A stretch of 64,000 nt of DNA from Pseudomonas palmensis (GCF_017848315.1 NZ_JAFKEC010000002.1:62001-126000); one strand, 5' to 3'; counted from the first letter of the stretch, positions 48,299 through 56,721 are shown. Translations and numbers: made by a program. Notes: generated by a model from the sequence alone, not told the origin.

Positions 48299-49351
48299 AT
48301 GAGCTTTTTTTCGGACGAAGAGATTGATTCACTCAAGATCACACGGATGATCTTGCATGTCGTGGGTACCAAGGACTTCGCGGCCATGCCAGAGCGGGCT
48401 CTGGAGGAGGAAGCGTTCTTCATCGGCAAGATCGTGGACATGGCCACCGCGCCGGTCTTCATGTTCAAAGCGGTATCGGTGACCCGTAACGAGGTCGAGG
48501 CGATCGCAAGTGCGGACACGTCCTTCGTGGCCGGCGCTCAGGCCCTAGCCGCCAGTTTCAACCGTGCGCACGTGGGCGGCAGTGCTGATGGCGTTCTGTT
48601 GATGTTCGAGCTGTCTGTCGCAGACCCGGATGTGAAGATCTACAGCCTGATCAAGTACGACTACAAGCTTGCGTTGGAGCAGAATGACGGTGCTCCAGGA
48701 AAGAAGCTGCGGCGTATCGTGAATGCTTTGGTAGACGAGAAGAAGGCCATTCAGAAAACGGCACTGATTCGGGTGATCAGCGGGGTTGCCGACCAGAACA
48801 TTTCGGCTACCGATCGCACCAAGCAAGGGGTGGATCTTGCCGACTACTTCGCCGATTTCTTGGCTGTGAGTAGAGCAGTCTCGGACACTGAGCTGAGCGA
48901 GATAACCCGCAAAGTCCTAAAGGCTGCGCTGCAGACCTGCATTGAGCACCTGCCCGGCCAGGATATTGCTAAGGCGCTCCAGAGAGCCCAGGCCAACCTA
49001 GGCACTCGCCGGCGCATTGATGAAGAGGCGATCGTTGAGGCAGTGATGCTGGCAGCGGGTCATCCTGAGGATGAGAAAATAGCCAACCGCCTGGAGCGTG
49101 AGACTCGGAGTCGTGTCAGGAAGAGCAAGCTGCACGAGCTGAGCTTCAAGCCCGATCGCCGGATCCTCCGTCAGCCCTACATGCGCAAGATCGTCACGGC
49201 TGAGGGCGTCACCATTCTCTTCCCCGATCGGAAGGAAAACCCCAACGTCCAGGTGATACAGCTCGACGGAGATAAGAAACAAATCATCGTCGATACAGAT
49301 CGAGTCAAGGAGGACAGCGTTGTCACACCAAAGCCTGGCCAGCCTGCTTAA
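48299..49351 (+). CDS. nucleoid-associated protein, NA37/YejK (NdpA) family
   Basis: Protein of 350 residues resembling the 37-kDa nucleoid-associated proteins (E. coli YejK). The pattern agrees along the length: N-terminal DSLKITRMILHVVG, the helix-strand region FNRAHVGGSADGVLLMFEL, GVDLADYFADFLAVSRAV, and a C-terminal strand GVTILFPDR near the end. It is much more divergent than a core YejK and sits in an island, where it overlaps the next gene by 32 bases. An ATG with GGAG a few bases upstream starts it at 48299. Likely binds DNA; role in the pair unknown. Confidence 0.75.
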   Translation: MSFFSDEEIDSLKITRMILHVVGTKDFAAMPERALEEEAFFIGKIVDMATAPVFMFKAVSVTRNEVEAIASADTSFVAGAQALAASFNRAHVGGSADGVLLMFELSVADPDVKIYSLIKYDYKLALEQNDGAPGKKLRRIVNALVDEKKAIQKTALIRVISGVADQNISATDRTKQGVDLADYFADFLAVSRAVSDTELSEITRKVLKAALQTCIEHLPGQDIAKALQRAQANLGTRRRIDEEAIVEAVMLAAGHPEDEKIANRLERETRSRVRKSKLHELSFKPDRRILRQPYMRKIVTAEGVTILFPDRKENPNVQVIQLDGDKKQIIVDTDRVKEDSVVTPKPGQPA

Positions 49352-50882
49352 CGAGCTATCGCGCAAGCGTCAGGCGCTAATCACAGAGGGCAACCTTACC
49401 CTCATCGTTTCCGACCTATCAGCGGAAACTGCTCGGTCGATCAAGAAAGCCGCTGTCGCTGCTGCCTGGTCATTCACGATCTACGACTGCGCGAGCAGCG
49501 AAACTGACGTCGATGACGAGGATGAAGATTTCGGGCCGTTCCGCGTTGAGCTGGAGAAGCCACTTCCGGAAGACCATGTCCAGGAGCAGGCCCTCTATGT
49601 GGCGACGGAAGTAGGCTTCAAGGCGTTCCTGGTCAATGGACACGCTGCTGCACGTTGGCACCTGCTTGGCCTCACTCAGCCTTTCAATACCAGAGCGAGG
49701 GCATATTGTGGTTGGGGTGAAGGGGGCGACTACACCGAATCACAGGCGACCAAGTCACCTCGACTCCTGGTGAAAGAATCAGCGACCCTCCGCAAAGTAC
49801 CGGAGGATGTGCGCCATTGGTTGCTCGCAGAAGGACACCATCTCGATGAGGCTGATCCTTTACACATGCTCTGGGCAGCGCAGGCGTTCGGTGCCCTCAG
49901 CTGTTGCTTTGCGAATGAAATCGACACCAGTGGTAGCAAGCTCACCTTCAAAGGGCCGCCCAAGCTCAACCTGACAATCCCAGAGGCGGTCGAGGGGACT
50001 CCATCCATCTCGCTTAAAGACTTCGAGGTTGTCCAGGAGGCAGCGGCATGGGTGTTCGATAACGCGCGGGAAGCAGAGGTGAAGCACATCCTGTTGTCCG
50101 CCGAAATCGCGCGCTCCGGTCGGGCGGACGGGGAGGTACAGGAGTACTTCAGGGAGAACCTGGCCGCTGCCTTGGATTGCGCGAGAATCGCTTATCAGAT
50201 GGCGGTCTCGGAAATCACCAAAGACACACTGAAATCCCTTACAGATCTTCGTAAGGCCGTGACGGAGGAAACGTCGAAGGCCACAGACGCGACTCGCCAA
50301 TCAATTGCCGCGATCTCCACGGCGCTGACTGTTGGCCTGGGCCTGATTGCCGCGAGGCTCACGTTGCAGATCAACCCGTACCTGATCTCGATCGTAATGG
50401 CGGTCGCATTTGGCTACACGGTACTGAACGTGATGTCGGGCCGAAAGTTCATCAGCATCCAGCGAAAGCTGCGTAAGGACTGGCAGCCAAAGCTGTATCG
50501 CTTTCTGTCTGAAGCTGAATTCAAGAAAATGGTTGGGGAGCCCATTGAGCAAGCTGAGGGGCTCTTCTACAGGGTCAGTTGCCGTGGTACTGCGATGCTT
50601 GGGCTCGCGGCGCTGGGTATTTCTATTTACGCCTTTACCTATAGCGCCCCTGCACCCTCAGCGGCTACGCTCGCCGTTCCATCGCCTCAAGCTCCAGCAA
50701 CCCCGCATCCGTCTGTCGACGACCCAGCTACGACTCGGCCTGAGATAAAGCCACAACCGAACCCGGAGCAGAAAGAACACGTCCCGTCGAAACCGTTGGA
50801 AAAGAGGGAGACCCCCGCAAGGTTTGATCAGGGGATTTTCGCTGCGCGGTCGATTATGCAGAGCTCAGAGAGGGTTACGTGA
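49320..50882 (+). CDS. unknown protein with three C-terminal membrane segments
   Basis: Protein of 520 residues, not recognised. The start is TTG at 49320, well supported by AAGGAGG seven bases upstream, and lies inside the end of the NA37 gene. Residues 1-280 look soluble, with an acidic stretch near 60-72 (TDVDDEDEDFGP). Residues 285-325 are helical and charged, possibly coiled coil. Membrane segments fall at about 329-348, 352-372 and 424-442, followed by a proline-rich tail (about 443-500). The tight overlap suggests that the two proteins work together, perhaps with this one as a membrane sensor or effector. Confidence 0.75.
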   Translation: MSHQSLASLLNELSRKRQALITEGNLTLIVSDLSAETARSIKKAAVAAAWSFTIYDCASSETDVDDEDEDFGPFRVELEKPLPEDHVQEQALYVATEVGFKAFLVNGHAAARWHLLGLTQPFNTRARAYCGWGEGGDYTESQATKSPRLLVKESATLRKVPEDVRHWLLAEGHHLDEADPLHMLWAAQAFGALSCCFANEIDTSGSKLTFKGPPKLNLTIPEAVEGTPSISLKDFEVVQEAAAWVFDNAREAEVKHILLSAEIARSGRADGEVQEYFRENLAAALDCARIAYQMAVSEITKDTLKSLTDLRKAVTEETSKATDATRQSIAAISTALTVGLGLIAARLTLQINPYLISIVMAVAFGYTVLNVMSGRKFISIQRKLRKDWQPKLYRFLSEAEFKKMVGEPIEQAEGLFYRVSCRGTAMLGLAALGISIYAFTYSAPAPSAATLAVPSPQAPATPHPSVDDPATTRPEIKPQPNPEQKEHVPSKPLEKRETPARFDQGIFAARSIMQSSERVT

Positions 50883-50927
50883 AAGCCGAACAGTTCTGGG
50901 CAGCCGACCGGGCACAAAAACGAAAAA

Positions 50928-50943
50928 AGCCCCGCTAGGGGCT
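50928..50943 (-). terminator. terminator facing the CHAT gene
   Basis: Short stem AGCCCC / GGGGCT with loop TAGC on the minus strand, followed by TTTTTC. It lies 240 bases past the CHAT gene stop in that gene's direction, and 45 bases past the end of the plus-strand membrane protein gene. Confidence 0.75.
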
Positions 50944-51186
50944 ATCTCAATACGTCACAAACATCCTGTTTGTAGCGCAACTCTACCCAGGCACATTGCA
51001 AAGCTGTGTTGCTCGCTAGTTGAAGAGGGAACCGTGGGTTGACGAGCTAGCTGTATGTGCATACAGTGTTAGTGTCAACCACTTTTTCAGTAAGCTCTTC
51101 ATGGAATGTTCTCCACCCTGCTAGTGGAAAGCGCAGCATTTGCTTGGAAACTTTCCCGAACAAAGCAAATCAGGGCAAGAGTGCAA

Positions 51187-51702
51187 TCAAAACTCTGAAG
51201 GCCTCACCAAAACCAGCGACCCCTCATCCTGCTCATACACCTCAGGTATGGCTTCTTCGCCTGGAAACTCCATCGCGACCAAGGCTTTGGCTTGGTGAAA
51301 GGCTCTCTGGACGGAATGGCCGAAACCGATCGCTGAGTAGAACTGTGCGGCAAAGAATCGAGCGGGGAGATCTCCCACGTCGCGGTTCATGCCAATCGCT
51401 GCCGGTATGTGGCGTATGCATGCTTCGGCCTGGTTGAACGAGTGGCACGTATTGAAGAAGACCAGCTTCAGGTTTTCAGAGCCAATAGCCATAGCGCTTA
51501 CGATGCCTTCCAAAGGAACATGTTTCGGGTTTCCCTGATCGTCCTGAAGCACCAGCGTGTCGGCACTCGTGCCATGACCACTGAAGTGGACGATGGTTGG
51601 CTTGAGCTCGGTCATTGCTTGGAACACGTCCATGGGCCGCACTGCCTCGGGTGTGGAACTCAAGCACATCCCTGTGCTCGGATGCCCTGATCTTCTTGCC
51701 AT
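51187..51702 (-). pseudogene. CHAT-domain caspase-like protease, 5' end lost
   Basis: The 171 residues from the ATG at 51700-51702 contain the caspase-like dyad of CHAT domains: H43 in TIVHFSGHG and C86 in LVFFNTCHSFNQAEA, and continue to a normal C-terminus. The frame stays open 18 codons further upstream, reading NRLLLDEEARL, which matches the usual helix at the start of small CHAT proteins, but it has no start codon and ends at a TGA at 51757-51759; the expected first beta strand is missing. The gene therefore looks truncated, though an ATG or TTG at 51702-51705 could still make a protease-like fragment. CHAT proteases act in defence and cell-death systems. Confidence 0.7.
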
Positions 51703-51908
51703 CAAACGAGCTTCCTCATCCAGCAGAAGCCTGTTGCTCTTATCGCTACCGCTCCCTCATTCGCTCTGACGCCGGTACCTGCAAACGCCCCCTCATCGAC
51801 GTCCGCGCGAGCCAATTCCTTACCTGGAAAAAACACGTTTTCTAGCCCATAGTCATGCTGGCCCAATGCTAGCCGTACCGGTCTCCGCGTCGGTGCCAGG
51901 TAAGCAAC

Positions 51909-51986
51909 CCAGGCCAAGAACCATCCAGGCCATGAACAAACCCAGGCCAAAAAAAACCAAGCCAAACGAACAAACACCCAGGGCCA
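51909..51986. repeat. short iteron-like repeats upstream of the DUF6119 gene
   Basis: Five copies of CCAGGCCA or near variants at 51909, 51925, 51942, 51957 (CCAAGCCA) and 51978 (CCAGGGCCA), spaced 15-21 bases and separated by A-rich spacers. This lies 43-120 bases upstream of the TTG start of the DUF6119 gene. It could bind a regulator or be a low-complexity relic. Confidence 0.55.
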
Positions 51987-52028
51987 AAAACCGAGCCCAG
52001 ATCATCAGCATGTTTAGGGAGTGCTGCC

Positions 52029-53750
52029 TTGCCCAATCCGGAGAAAGTCAGGACGCTTTCCGTACGGTTACTGCGTAGTGACTACGAGGCCGACGAGGCC
52101 CTCAAGGAAGAGTACATATCGGGGGCGCGTCGCAATCGACTTACGCGATCGGACTGGCCAGGGGTCGAAGGTGCGCATTTGTTGGTCGGCCAGATCTTCA
52201 CCAGCAGGCCCGGCTGGATTTCCTTTGTCGAGGAGCAGGTGGGCGCACAGCCTGACAACCTGATCGCCAGCGGCGCCGGTGCCGTGCTGTTCCTGCCCGT
52301 CGATGATCGGATTTTCGCGATCTGCTTTGGGCACATCCACATGGCGTTGGAAGAAGAGGCGTTCGAGCGCCAGTTCGGCCTGAAAGTCACGCTGAACTCG
52401 GTGCCACGTGATGGGTTGCGCACGCTGGATCTGGCGACCCCTGACGCCGTGACGTTCCAGAAGCGCGTGCAGGCCAGCAAAGACAGTGATTTCCAAGACT
52501 TCGGCGTTGACGTGCTGAGGGATCTTGCGCGCGTTGCCGGCGGCACCCCTAACGAAGCAAATTTTGCGAAATTCGTTGCGGGTCGAGACAGCCTTTCCAT
52601 CACCTGCAAGCTCGCGTCGGACGACTTGCTGACCAAGTGCGAGCAGATTCTGCGCGCCTACCGCACCAACACGTACAAGCAGCGCTTCCCGTGGATCGAC
52701 AACATGCAGGTTGTCCGGGATAGGGCCACCCTGAACGCCCTTGATCGCAAGCTATTCACGGCATTGCGAGCATTGCGTGAAGGAAGGGACAGTGAGCTCC
52801 ACATGGCGCCCCCGGAGATCGTTGATTACCAGGAGGGGTGCCTGCTGCACTACAACGGCTTCGGCAGCAGCGGCACGGATTTTCACAGCCTGTCGATCGA
52901 GGACTACGTCGCCGAGCTCGATCGCTGCGAATTCGACGGCACCATTGATGACATCCGCGAGCGCCACTACATCAAGGCCAAAGCCCCGGACTCGGACGTC
53001 TTCAAGGTGCAATGGCGCGTCTACAACTGCTTTACCTTTGAAACCAACGTCCGGTCTGGTGGTGTCAACAACAGCTACGTCCTTTTCTCCGGGCAATGGT
53101 ACTGCGTCGAGCGCAACTTTAAGCGTCAGGTGGAGGAGCGTTTCCAGGCTATTCCGAGGGTGGAAATCATCGGGCCCACGCATTGCCGGAATGAGCGGGA
53201 GCTCATCGCTCATCTGGAGGAAAACCGGGCTGACCTGCTGTGCCTGGATCAGGTGAAGATCAACCCCGAAGGGGTTCGATACGCGAACATTGAGCCGTGC
53301 GATTTTCTGTCGAACGCTAGGCAGTTCATCCACCTGAAGGACGGACACTCGTCAGGCCCCATCAGCCATCTGTGGTCGCAAGGCGTGGTCAGTGCGGAAG
53401 CGCTGGTGAGTGATGCGGATTTTCGCAAGAAGCTGCGCAGGGTTGTGAGCACCCGCAGGCGGCCGGCCTTGGCACTGTTGCCCGCCATCAATGGTCGCGT
53501 GGCACGGGCTGATTACACAGTTGTGTATGGGGTGATGCGCAAACCCTACAGAAACGGCGACCTGGATCTTCCCTTTTTCAGCAAAGTCAGCCTGCAGGCT
53601 GCGGTGGATCGGATTGAGCGACTAGACATCCCAGTGGCCTTGGAAATCATTGCCAAGCCTGCGAATGACGACGGCGATGACGCTGACAACGCCCAGGGCG
53701 AATATGGGGAAGCGGAGGGCGAGGTAGGTGAGGATCGGGAAGAGGAATGA
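52029..53750 (+). CDS. DUF6119 / TIGR04141 family sporadically distributed protein
   Basis: Protein of 573 residues of the family known as sporadically distributed TIGR04141 (DUF6119), patchily found in genomic islands and plasmids with no established biochemical function. Matching segments include the early ISGARRNRLTRSDWPGVEGA, FVEEQVGAQPDNLIASGAGA, FGLKVTLNSVPRDGLRTLDL and YVLFSGQWYCVERNFKRQVE. The C-terminal tail is very acidic (about 550-573). The start is TTG at 52029 with AGGGAG upstream. A defence role is inferred only from the neighbourhood. Confidence 0.75.
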   Translation: MPNPEKVRTLSVRLLRSDYEADEALKEEYISGARRNRLTRSDWPGVEGAHLLVGQIFTSRPGWISFVEEQVGAQPDNLIASGAGAVLFLPVDDRIFAICFGHIHMALEEEAFERQFGLKVTLNSVPRDGLRTLDLATPDAVTFQKRVQASKDSDFQDFGVDVLRDLARVAGGTPNEANFAKFVAGRDSLSITCKLASDDLLTKCEQILRAYRTNTYKQRFPWIDNMQVVRDRATLNALDRKLFTALRALREGRDSELHMAPPEIVDYQEGCLLHYNGFGSSGTDFHSLSIEDYVAELDRCEFDGTIDDIRERHYIKAKAPDSDVFKVQWRVYNCFTFETNVRSGGVNNSYVLFSGQWYCVERNFKRQVEERFQAIPRVEIIGPTHCRNERELIAHLEENRADLLCLDQVKINPEGVRYANIEPCDFLSNARQFIHLKDGHSSGPISHLWSQGVVSAEALVSDADFRKKLRRVVSTRRRPALALLPAINGRVARADYTVVYGVMRKPYRNGDLDLPFFSKVSLQAAVDRIERLDIPVALEIIAKPANDDGDDADNAQGEYGEAEGEVGEDREEE

Positions 53751-53856
53751 CTGCTCGGATAGTCGAAGGTTATGAGGGTGCGCCAAACCCTGCGCGTTGA
53801 CTGCGCAATGGAAATCCTGAAGGGGGGTGATGACGCCTCTCTCTTGATCGTCGACA

Positions 53857-53866
53857 GGGGGGGGGG
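53857..53866. repeat. homopolymeric G10 tract
   Basis: Ten consecutive G residues between the convergent 3' ends of the DUF6119 and nuclease genes. Such tracts can vary in length by slippage, but this one lies in no supported frame and downstream of both genes. Confidence 0.6.
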
Positions 53867-53929
53867 CTTGGCATTATGATCTTCTTTGGTGGCACGACTC
53901 TGTATCAAATGAATGCTCGACAGAATGTG

Positions 53930-54883
53930 CTACAGCTCATGAAAATGAAGCCCCATTGCTGATCCGATAGCGTAGCCGACATCCTGCCAGAGAACGCGAT
54001 TGAGGTTTCCTGCGATCAAGGACGTTTCCTCATTACCGAGGCGAAGAAGCTTTCCGTTCGCTAGATATTCGTGAGTAAATTCGCCGACTGCTCGCTGGCT
54101 CAACTGATGAGGCAATACTGCGATAAGTGGATCTACGTAAACGGGATCGTCAGCAATCAAAATGAATTCATCAAAAAGGTGAGCATAGCCCTGCATGTGC
54201 TCTCCGAGATCAATGGAGTAGAATTCACTTGCCCGTGCGGTGAATTTTACCTCACCTTTCTCGTATTCAAGAACCTCTGAGTCCAGCGCCTTAATTTCGT
54301 CCTCTAAGTGAGGTGGGGCAAATACATAGACAGTGATAAAAGATTTTTCGTGCAACCACTTGATAGCATGCGGGATGAGCTCTCCCAGTGAAGGTGCGCA
54401 AAGCTTCCTCTCAGGATAAAGTCTCTTATATAGGCGCAGTGTGGCGTGAGTTTGCTTTTGTAAGAATGAGTAGTCTACGTACATCACCCTGTACTTCGCA
54501 GGGGCTCGCTGGAGTATTTCTCGATACGTTTCTCTGACGATAGCAACACATTGATCCGCGCTCTGGTGGATCTCTCTCCCGGTGAACCTGAGGACAGTAT
54601 AGCCTGCTCGCGCTAGATAGCGTTGCCTCTGCATGTCTCTCGCGATCTGTTCCTTAGTAGAATGATATTCGTGCCCGTCAAGCTCAATTATTAGCCGAGC
54701 GTCCTTTAGGAGGAAGTCAACTCGAAAACGATGATGCTTCTGACTGTCCCCAAACCAGTGCTCACGCTGGATTTTCTCAGCGAGGTCTGCCGCTGCTTCA
54801 GTGAACGCGCTCTCGATGGGCGACGGAGTATCGTCGCGATACCAGCTTGGGGGCGTAGTAGGGTGTCCAGGGTATTTCATCAT
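53930..54883 (-). CDS. DUF559-like PD-(D/E)xK nuclease with unknown C-terminal domain
   Basis: Protein of 317 residues. Residues about 20-110 match the DUF559/very-short-patch-like endonuclease fold: E24, D56 in FRVDF and E68-L-D70-G in LIIELDGHEYH, followed by RDMQRQRYLARAGYTVLRFTG. Residues about 130-317 have no family I recognise and show alternating strands and helices (VMYVDYSF, FITVYVFAPP, LFDEFILIADDPVYVDPL). Two adjacent ATG codons (54883 or 54880) can start it. It converges on the DUF6119 gene. A DNA-cleaving defence role is plausible but unproven. Confidence 0.65.
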   Translation of the reverse strand: MMKYPGHPTTPPSWYRDDTPSPIESAFTEAAADLAEKIQREHWFGDSQKHHRFRVDFLLKDARLIIELDGHEYHSTKEQIARDMQRQRYLARAGYTVLRFTGREIHQSADQCVAIVRETYREILQRAPAKYRVMYVDYSFLQKQTHATLRLYKRLYPERKLCAPSLGELIPHAIKWLHEKSFITVYVFAPPHLEDEIKALDSEVLEYEKGEVKFTARASEFYSIDLGEHMQGYAHLFDEFILIADDPVYVDPLIAVLPHQLSQRAVGEFTHEYLANGKLLRLGNEETSLIAGNLNRVLWQDVGYAIGSAMGLHFHEL

Positions 54884-55089
54884 TTAGTCCGTTCCCAATT
54901 TATAGAGGGCTATGCGCCTTGCGCACTACTTCTTGCCTTGGTCTGTGCGGATCACAAACAATTGAAGCCCTCTGCTTTATCTCGGTTGGTAAGCAACGCG
55001 TCACGCCGCCTCGATTACGCTGGAAGCTTGCCTCTCAGCGCGACTGTATCCCCGCAACGCAGCCAAGCCTGCATACACTTATACGATAT

Positions 55090-55278
55090 CTGCAGCTCTA
55101 TTTCATTGACTCGTAGCCTCGGCAGGCGTGTCAGCACATCCTTGTGATAGGTATACGGATGATGCCCATTTATGCGTGCCGACTGGATCAGAATCATGAT
55201 CGACGCAGCCCTTTTACCGCTGCGCACCGATCTGGCAACCAACAATTCGAGCGTCCGAGGGCCCATGGCCGTATCTGG
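55090..55278 (-). pseudogene. remnant of an IS66-family TnpC transposase
   Basis: Sixty-odd residues matching the C-terminus of IS66 transposases: VRSGKRAASIMILIQSARIN followed by GHHPYTYHKDVLTRLPRLRVNEIE. The upstream catalytic part is absent or scrambled. The rest of the gene-free interval 54884-55510 shows no other feature. Confidence 0.75.
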
Positions 55279-55510
55279 TTCCCAGCATAATTGTTGTCGA
55301 CGGGCACCGAGCACCGCGATCACCCGGACTAATGCTGTTTCGGCACCGGCGCGCATGCCCTGCGGCCTTGAGGTTGAACAGGGCCGTGTGGCCGCACAGA
55401 GCTGTGATCGGTAATGGAGGATCGGGCGGTGCTGGTCACGGCAGACGAGAGAGGAAAGGGGCAAAGGGTGAGAGCTCGCCCACCCTGTCTAATCCTTTCA
55501 GCAAAGCTTA

Positions 55511-56596
55511 TCAAGCCGGGAATTTCCGACGTTCCAGTTTATTCATGAATGTCTGGAGCTTCTCAGGATTTGGCCTGACCTTGGTATGTTCCTTAATGGC
55601 GACCAAGGACTCCTGGATGATATAGGAGGTCTCTTCCCATTCCTTGGAAGTGACGCCCGTGATTTTCCGGCGCAAAGTCCACTTAACTGCGAGCCATTCG
55701 AAATTTACCCAGGCGCGCGGGAACTCACGTTGCCGTGACTTCATAAGGCCGTAGATCAGCTCGTAGAAATTGATAAACTGACTACCATAGACATTGTAGA
55801 TCAAATCTTCGTCGTAAATGCCATAGCGAATGGCATTGGCACAGCCTTCAAAGGCATTCAGGATCTTTCCAGCGGCTTGCCAAACTTCGGTGGCAGTGGG
55901 TGCTGTTGTTGCTAACCCACTTGAACCAGTAACACCAGTAATACCAGCAACACCGGGTGAACTAGCAATGCTAACAGCACTGGCCACGCCGGCAGCGGCA
56001 GGCGCGCTAGCCACGGCAGCTACACCCACAGCAGAGCCAGAGCCTGCGTCGGTAGAGCCAGCTCCATCAACTCCAGTCGAGAAGAAGATAAAGCTGTTCG
56101 AGCCTTGTTCTTTGGTGCTTGAGTTGAGCATCATGAACGCGAAGTTTGGGGCTGCTGCTGGTGTGGAGCTTGCAGGTGGCACGGGAACAGCGGCTTGCGC
56201 TTTTTCCTTCTCGGCTTTTACTGCGCCTTCCAGATCCTGCATGAAACCATACGCTTTTCTTCTATCGAGCTTTGAGTCATGGGAAACAAGCGTTTTGCGG
56301 ACTTCACCGATAACTTTGAAGGACTCGGTCAGTTCGCTCATAGCCTTGTCAAAGTCGAGCGCGTTCTTCTCGCTGGCTGTTTTTCGATTAAAACCGATGG
56401 TCAAGCCAACAAGCCCAATGCTGCCGTAGGCGAGGAGGGGCATTAGAAAGAATGAAGGGTTGACAGTGGCAAGTGTGCACGTCGTGCACTTGTATTGCGC
56501 ATAGGCAAATACGCTGAGCACACTAATGAGTAAAAGTCCGATAATGGTATACACTATTGGAAGCAGGTATTTGTATTTGTTGACAAGGTTGAACAT
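55511..56596 (-). CDS. two-TM protein with low-complexity linker, DUF4760-like C-terminus
   Basis: Protein of 361 residues. Membrane segments lie at about 11-32 and 49-68, with a CTTC motif between them. A charged helical region follows (75-140), then a low-complexity segment rich in Ala, Gly, Ser, Val and Thr (about 185-245), and a folded C-terminal domain (NAFEGCANAIRYGIYDEDLI onward) that resembles DUF4760 proteins. The ATG at 56594-56596 is chosen over a GTG ten codons upstream, which overlaps a terminator hairpin. Its RBS is weak. Function unknown; candidates include stress or phage-defence membrane proteins. Confidence 0.65.
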   Translation of the reverse strand: MFNLVNKYKYLLPIVYTIIGLLLISVLSVFAYAQYKCTTCTLATVNPSFFLMPLLAYGSIGLVGLTIGFNRKTASEKNALDFDKAMSELTESFKVIGEVRKTLVSHDSKLDRRKAYGFMQDLEGAVKAEKEKAQAAVPVPPASSTPAAAPNFAFMMLNSSTKEQGSNSFIFFSTGVDGAGSTDAGSGSAVGVAAVASAPAAAGVASAVSIASSPGVAGITGVTGSSGLATTAPTATEVWQAAGKILNAFEGCANAIRYGIYDEDLIYNVYGSQFINFYELIYGLMKSRQREFPRAWVNFEWLAVKWTLRRKITGVTSKEWEETSYIIQESLVAIKEHTKVRPNPEKLQTFMNKLERRKFPA

Positions 56597-56612
56597 TACT
56601 AATTTTATCCAT

Positions 56613-56643
56613 AAAAAAAGCGCCACCCTGTGGGGTTGGCGCT
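56613..56643 (-). terminator. intrinsic terminator behind the 17-codon frame
   Basis: Minus-strand stem AGCGCCA(A)CCC / GGGTGGCGCT with loop CACA followed by TTTTTTT. It lies 25 bases past the stop of the tiny reading frame and just before the two-TM gene. Confidence 0.92.
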
Positions 56644-56667
56644 CAGTTGCCTCTTGAAAGGTCTAGA

Positions 56668-56721
56668 TCACATGAATCCTAAATCGATCTCTTTGGCAAT
56701 CAATTCAAGTTTTGGCTTCAT
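56668..56721 (-). CDS. 17-residue peptide with strong RBS and own terminator
   Basis: Reads MKPKLELIAKEIDLGFM then TGA. The ATG at 56719-56721 is preceded by GTGAGGAATACATT, an excellent RBS at good spacing. The intrinsic terminator at 56613-56643 follows closely, so the frame forms a complete short transcription unit. The peptide is amphipathic, with basic residues first and acidic later. It may be a leader peptide attenuating the two-TM gene, a small regulatory or signalling peptide, or chance. No family recognised. Confidence 0.5.
   Translation of the reverse strand: MKPKLELIAKEIDLGFM

Noticed and set aside
48299..50882. Reading the NA37 plus membrane protein pair as Kiwa
   Set aside because: KwaA is a short four-helix membrane protein and KwaB a DUF4868 protein. 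Sizes, order and visible motifs differ, so only an analogy is kept.
51702..51977. Minus-strand frame with a Trp/Leu-rich hydrophobic start upstream of the CHAT gene
   Set aside because: The hydrophobic run is the reverse reading of the short repeats; the frame differs from the CHAT frame and does not supply its missing N-terminus.
51866..52078. 70-codon basic open frame overlapping the start of the DUF6119 gene
   Set aside because: It is created by the CCAGGCCA repeats (Lys/Pro/Arg-rich), with no clear RBS and no known family.
53857..53866. G10 tract as a phase-variation switch
   Set aside because: It lies downstream of both flanking genes and in no supported reading frame or promoter.
54731..55147. 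Plus-strand open frame of 138 codons
   Set aside because: Opposite the nuclease gene start and the IS66 remnant, without RBS or domain.
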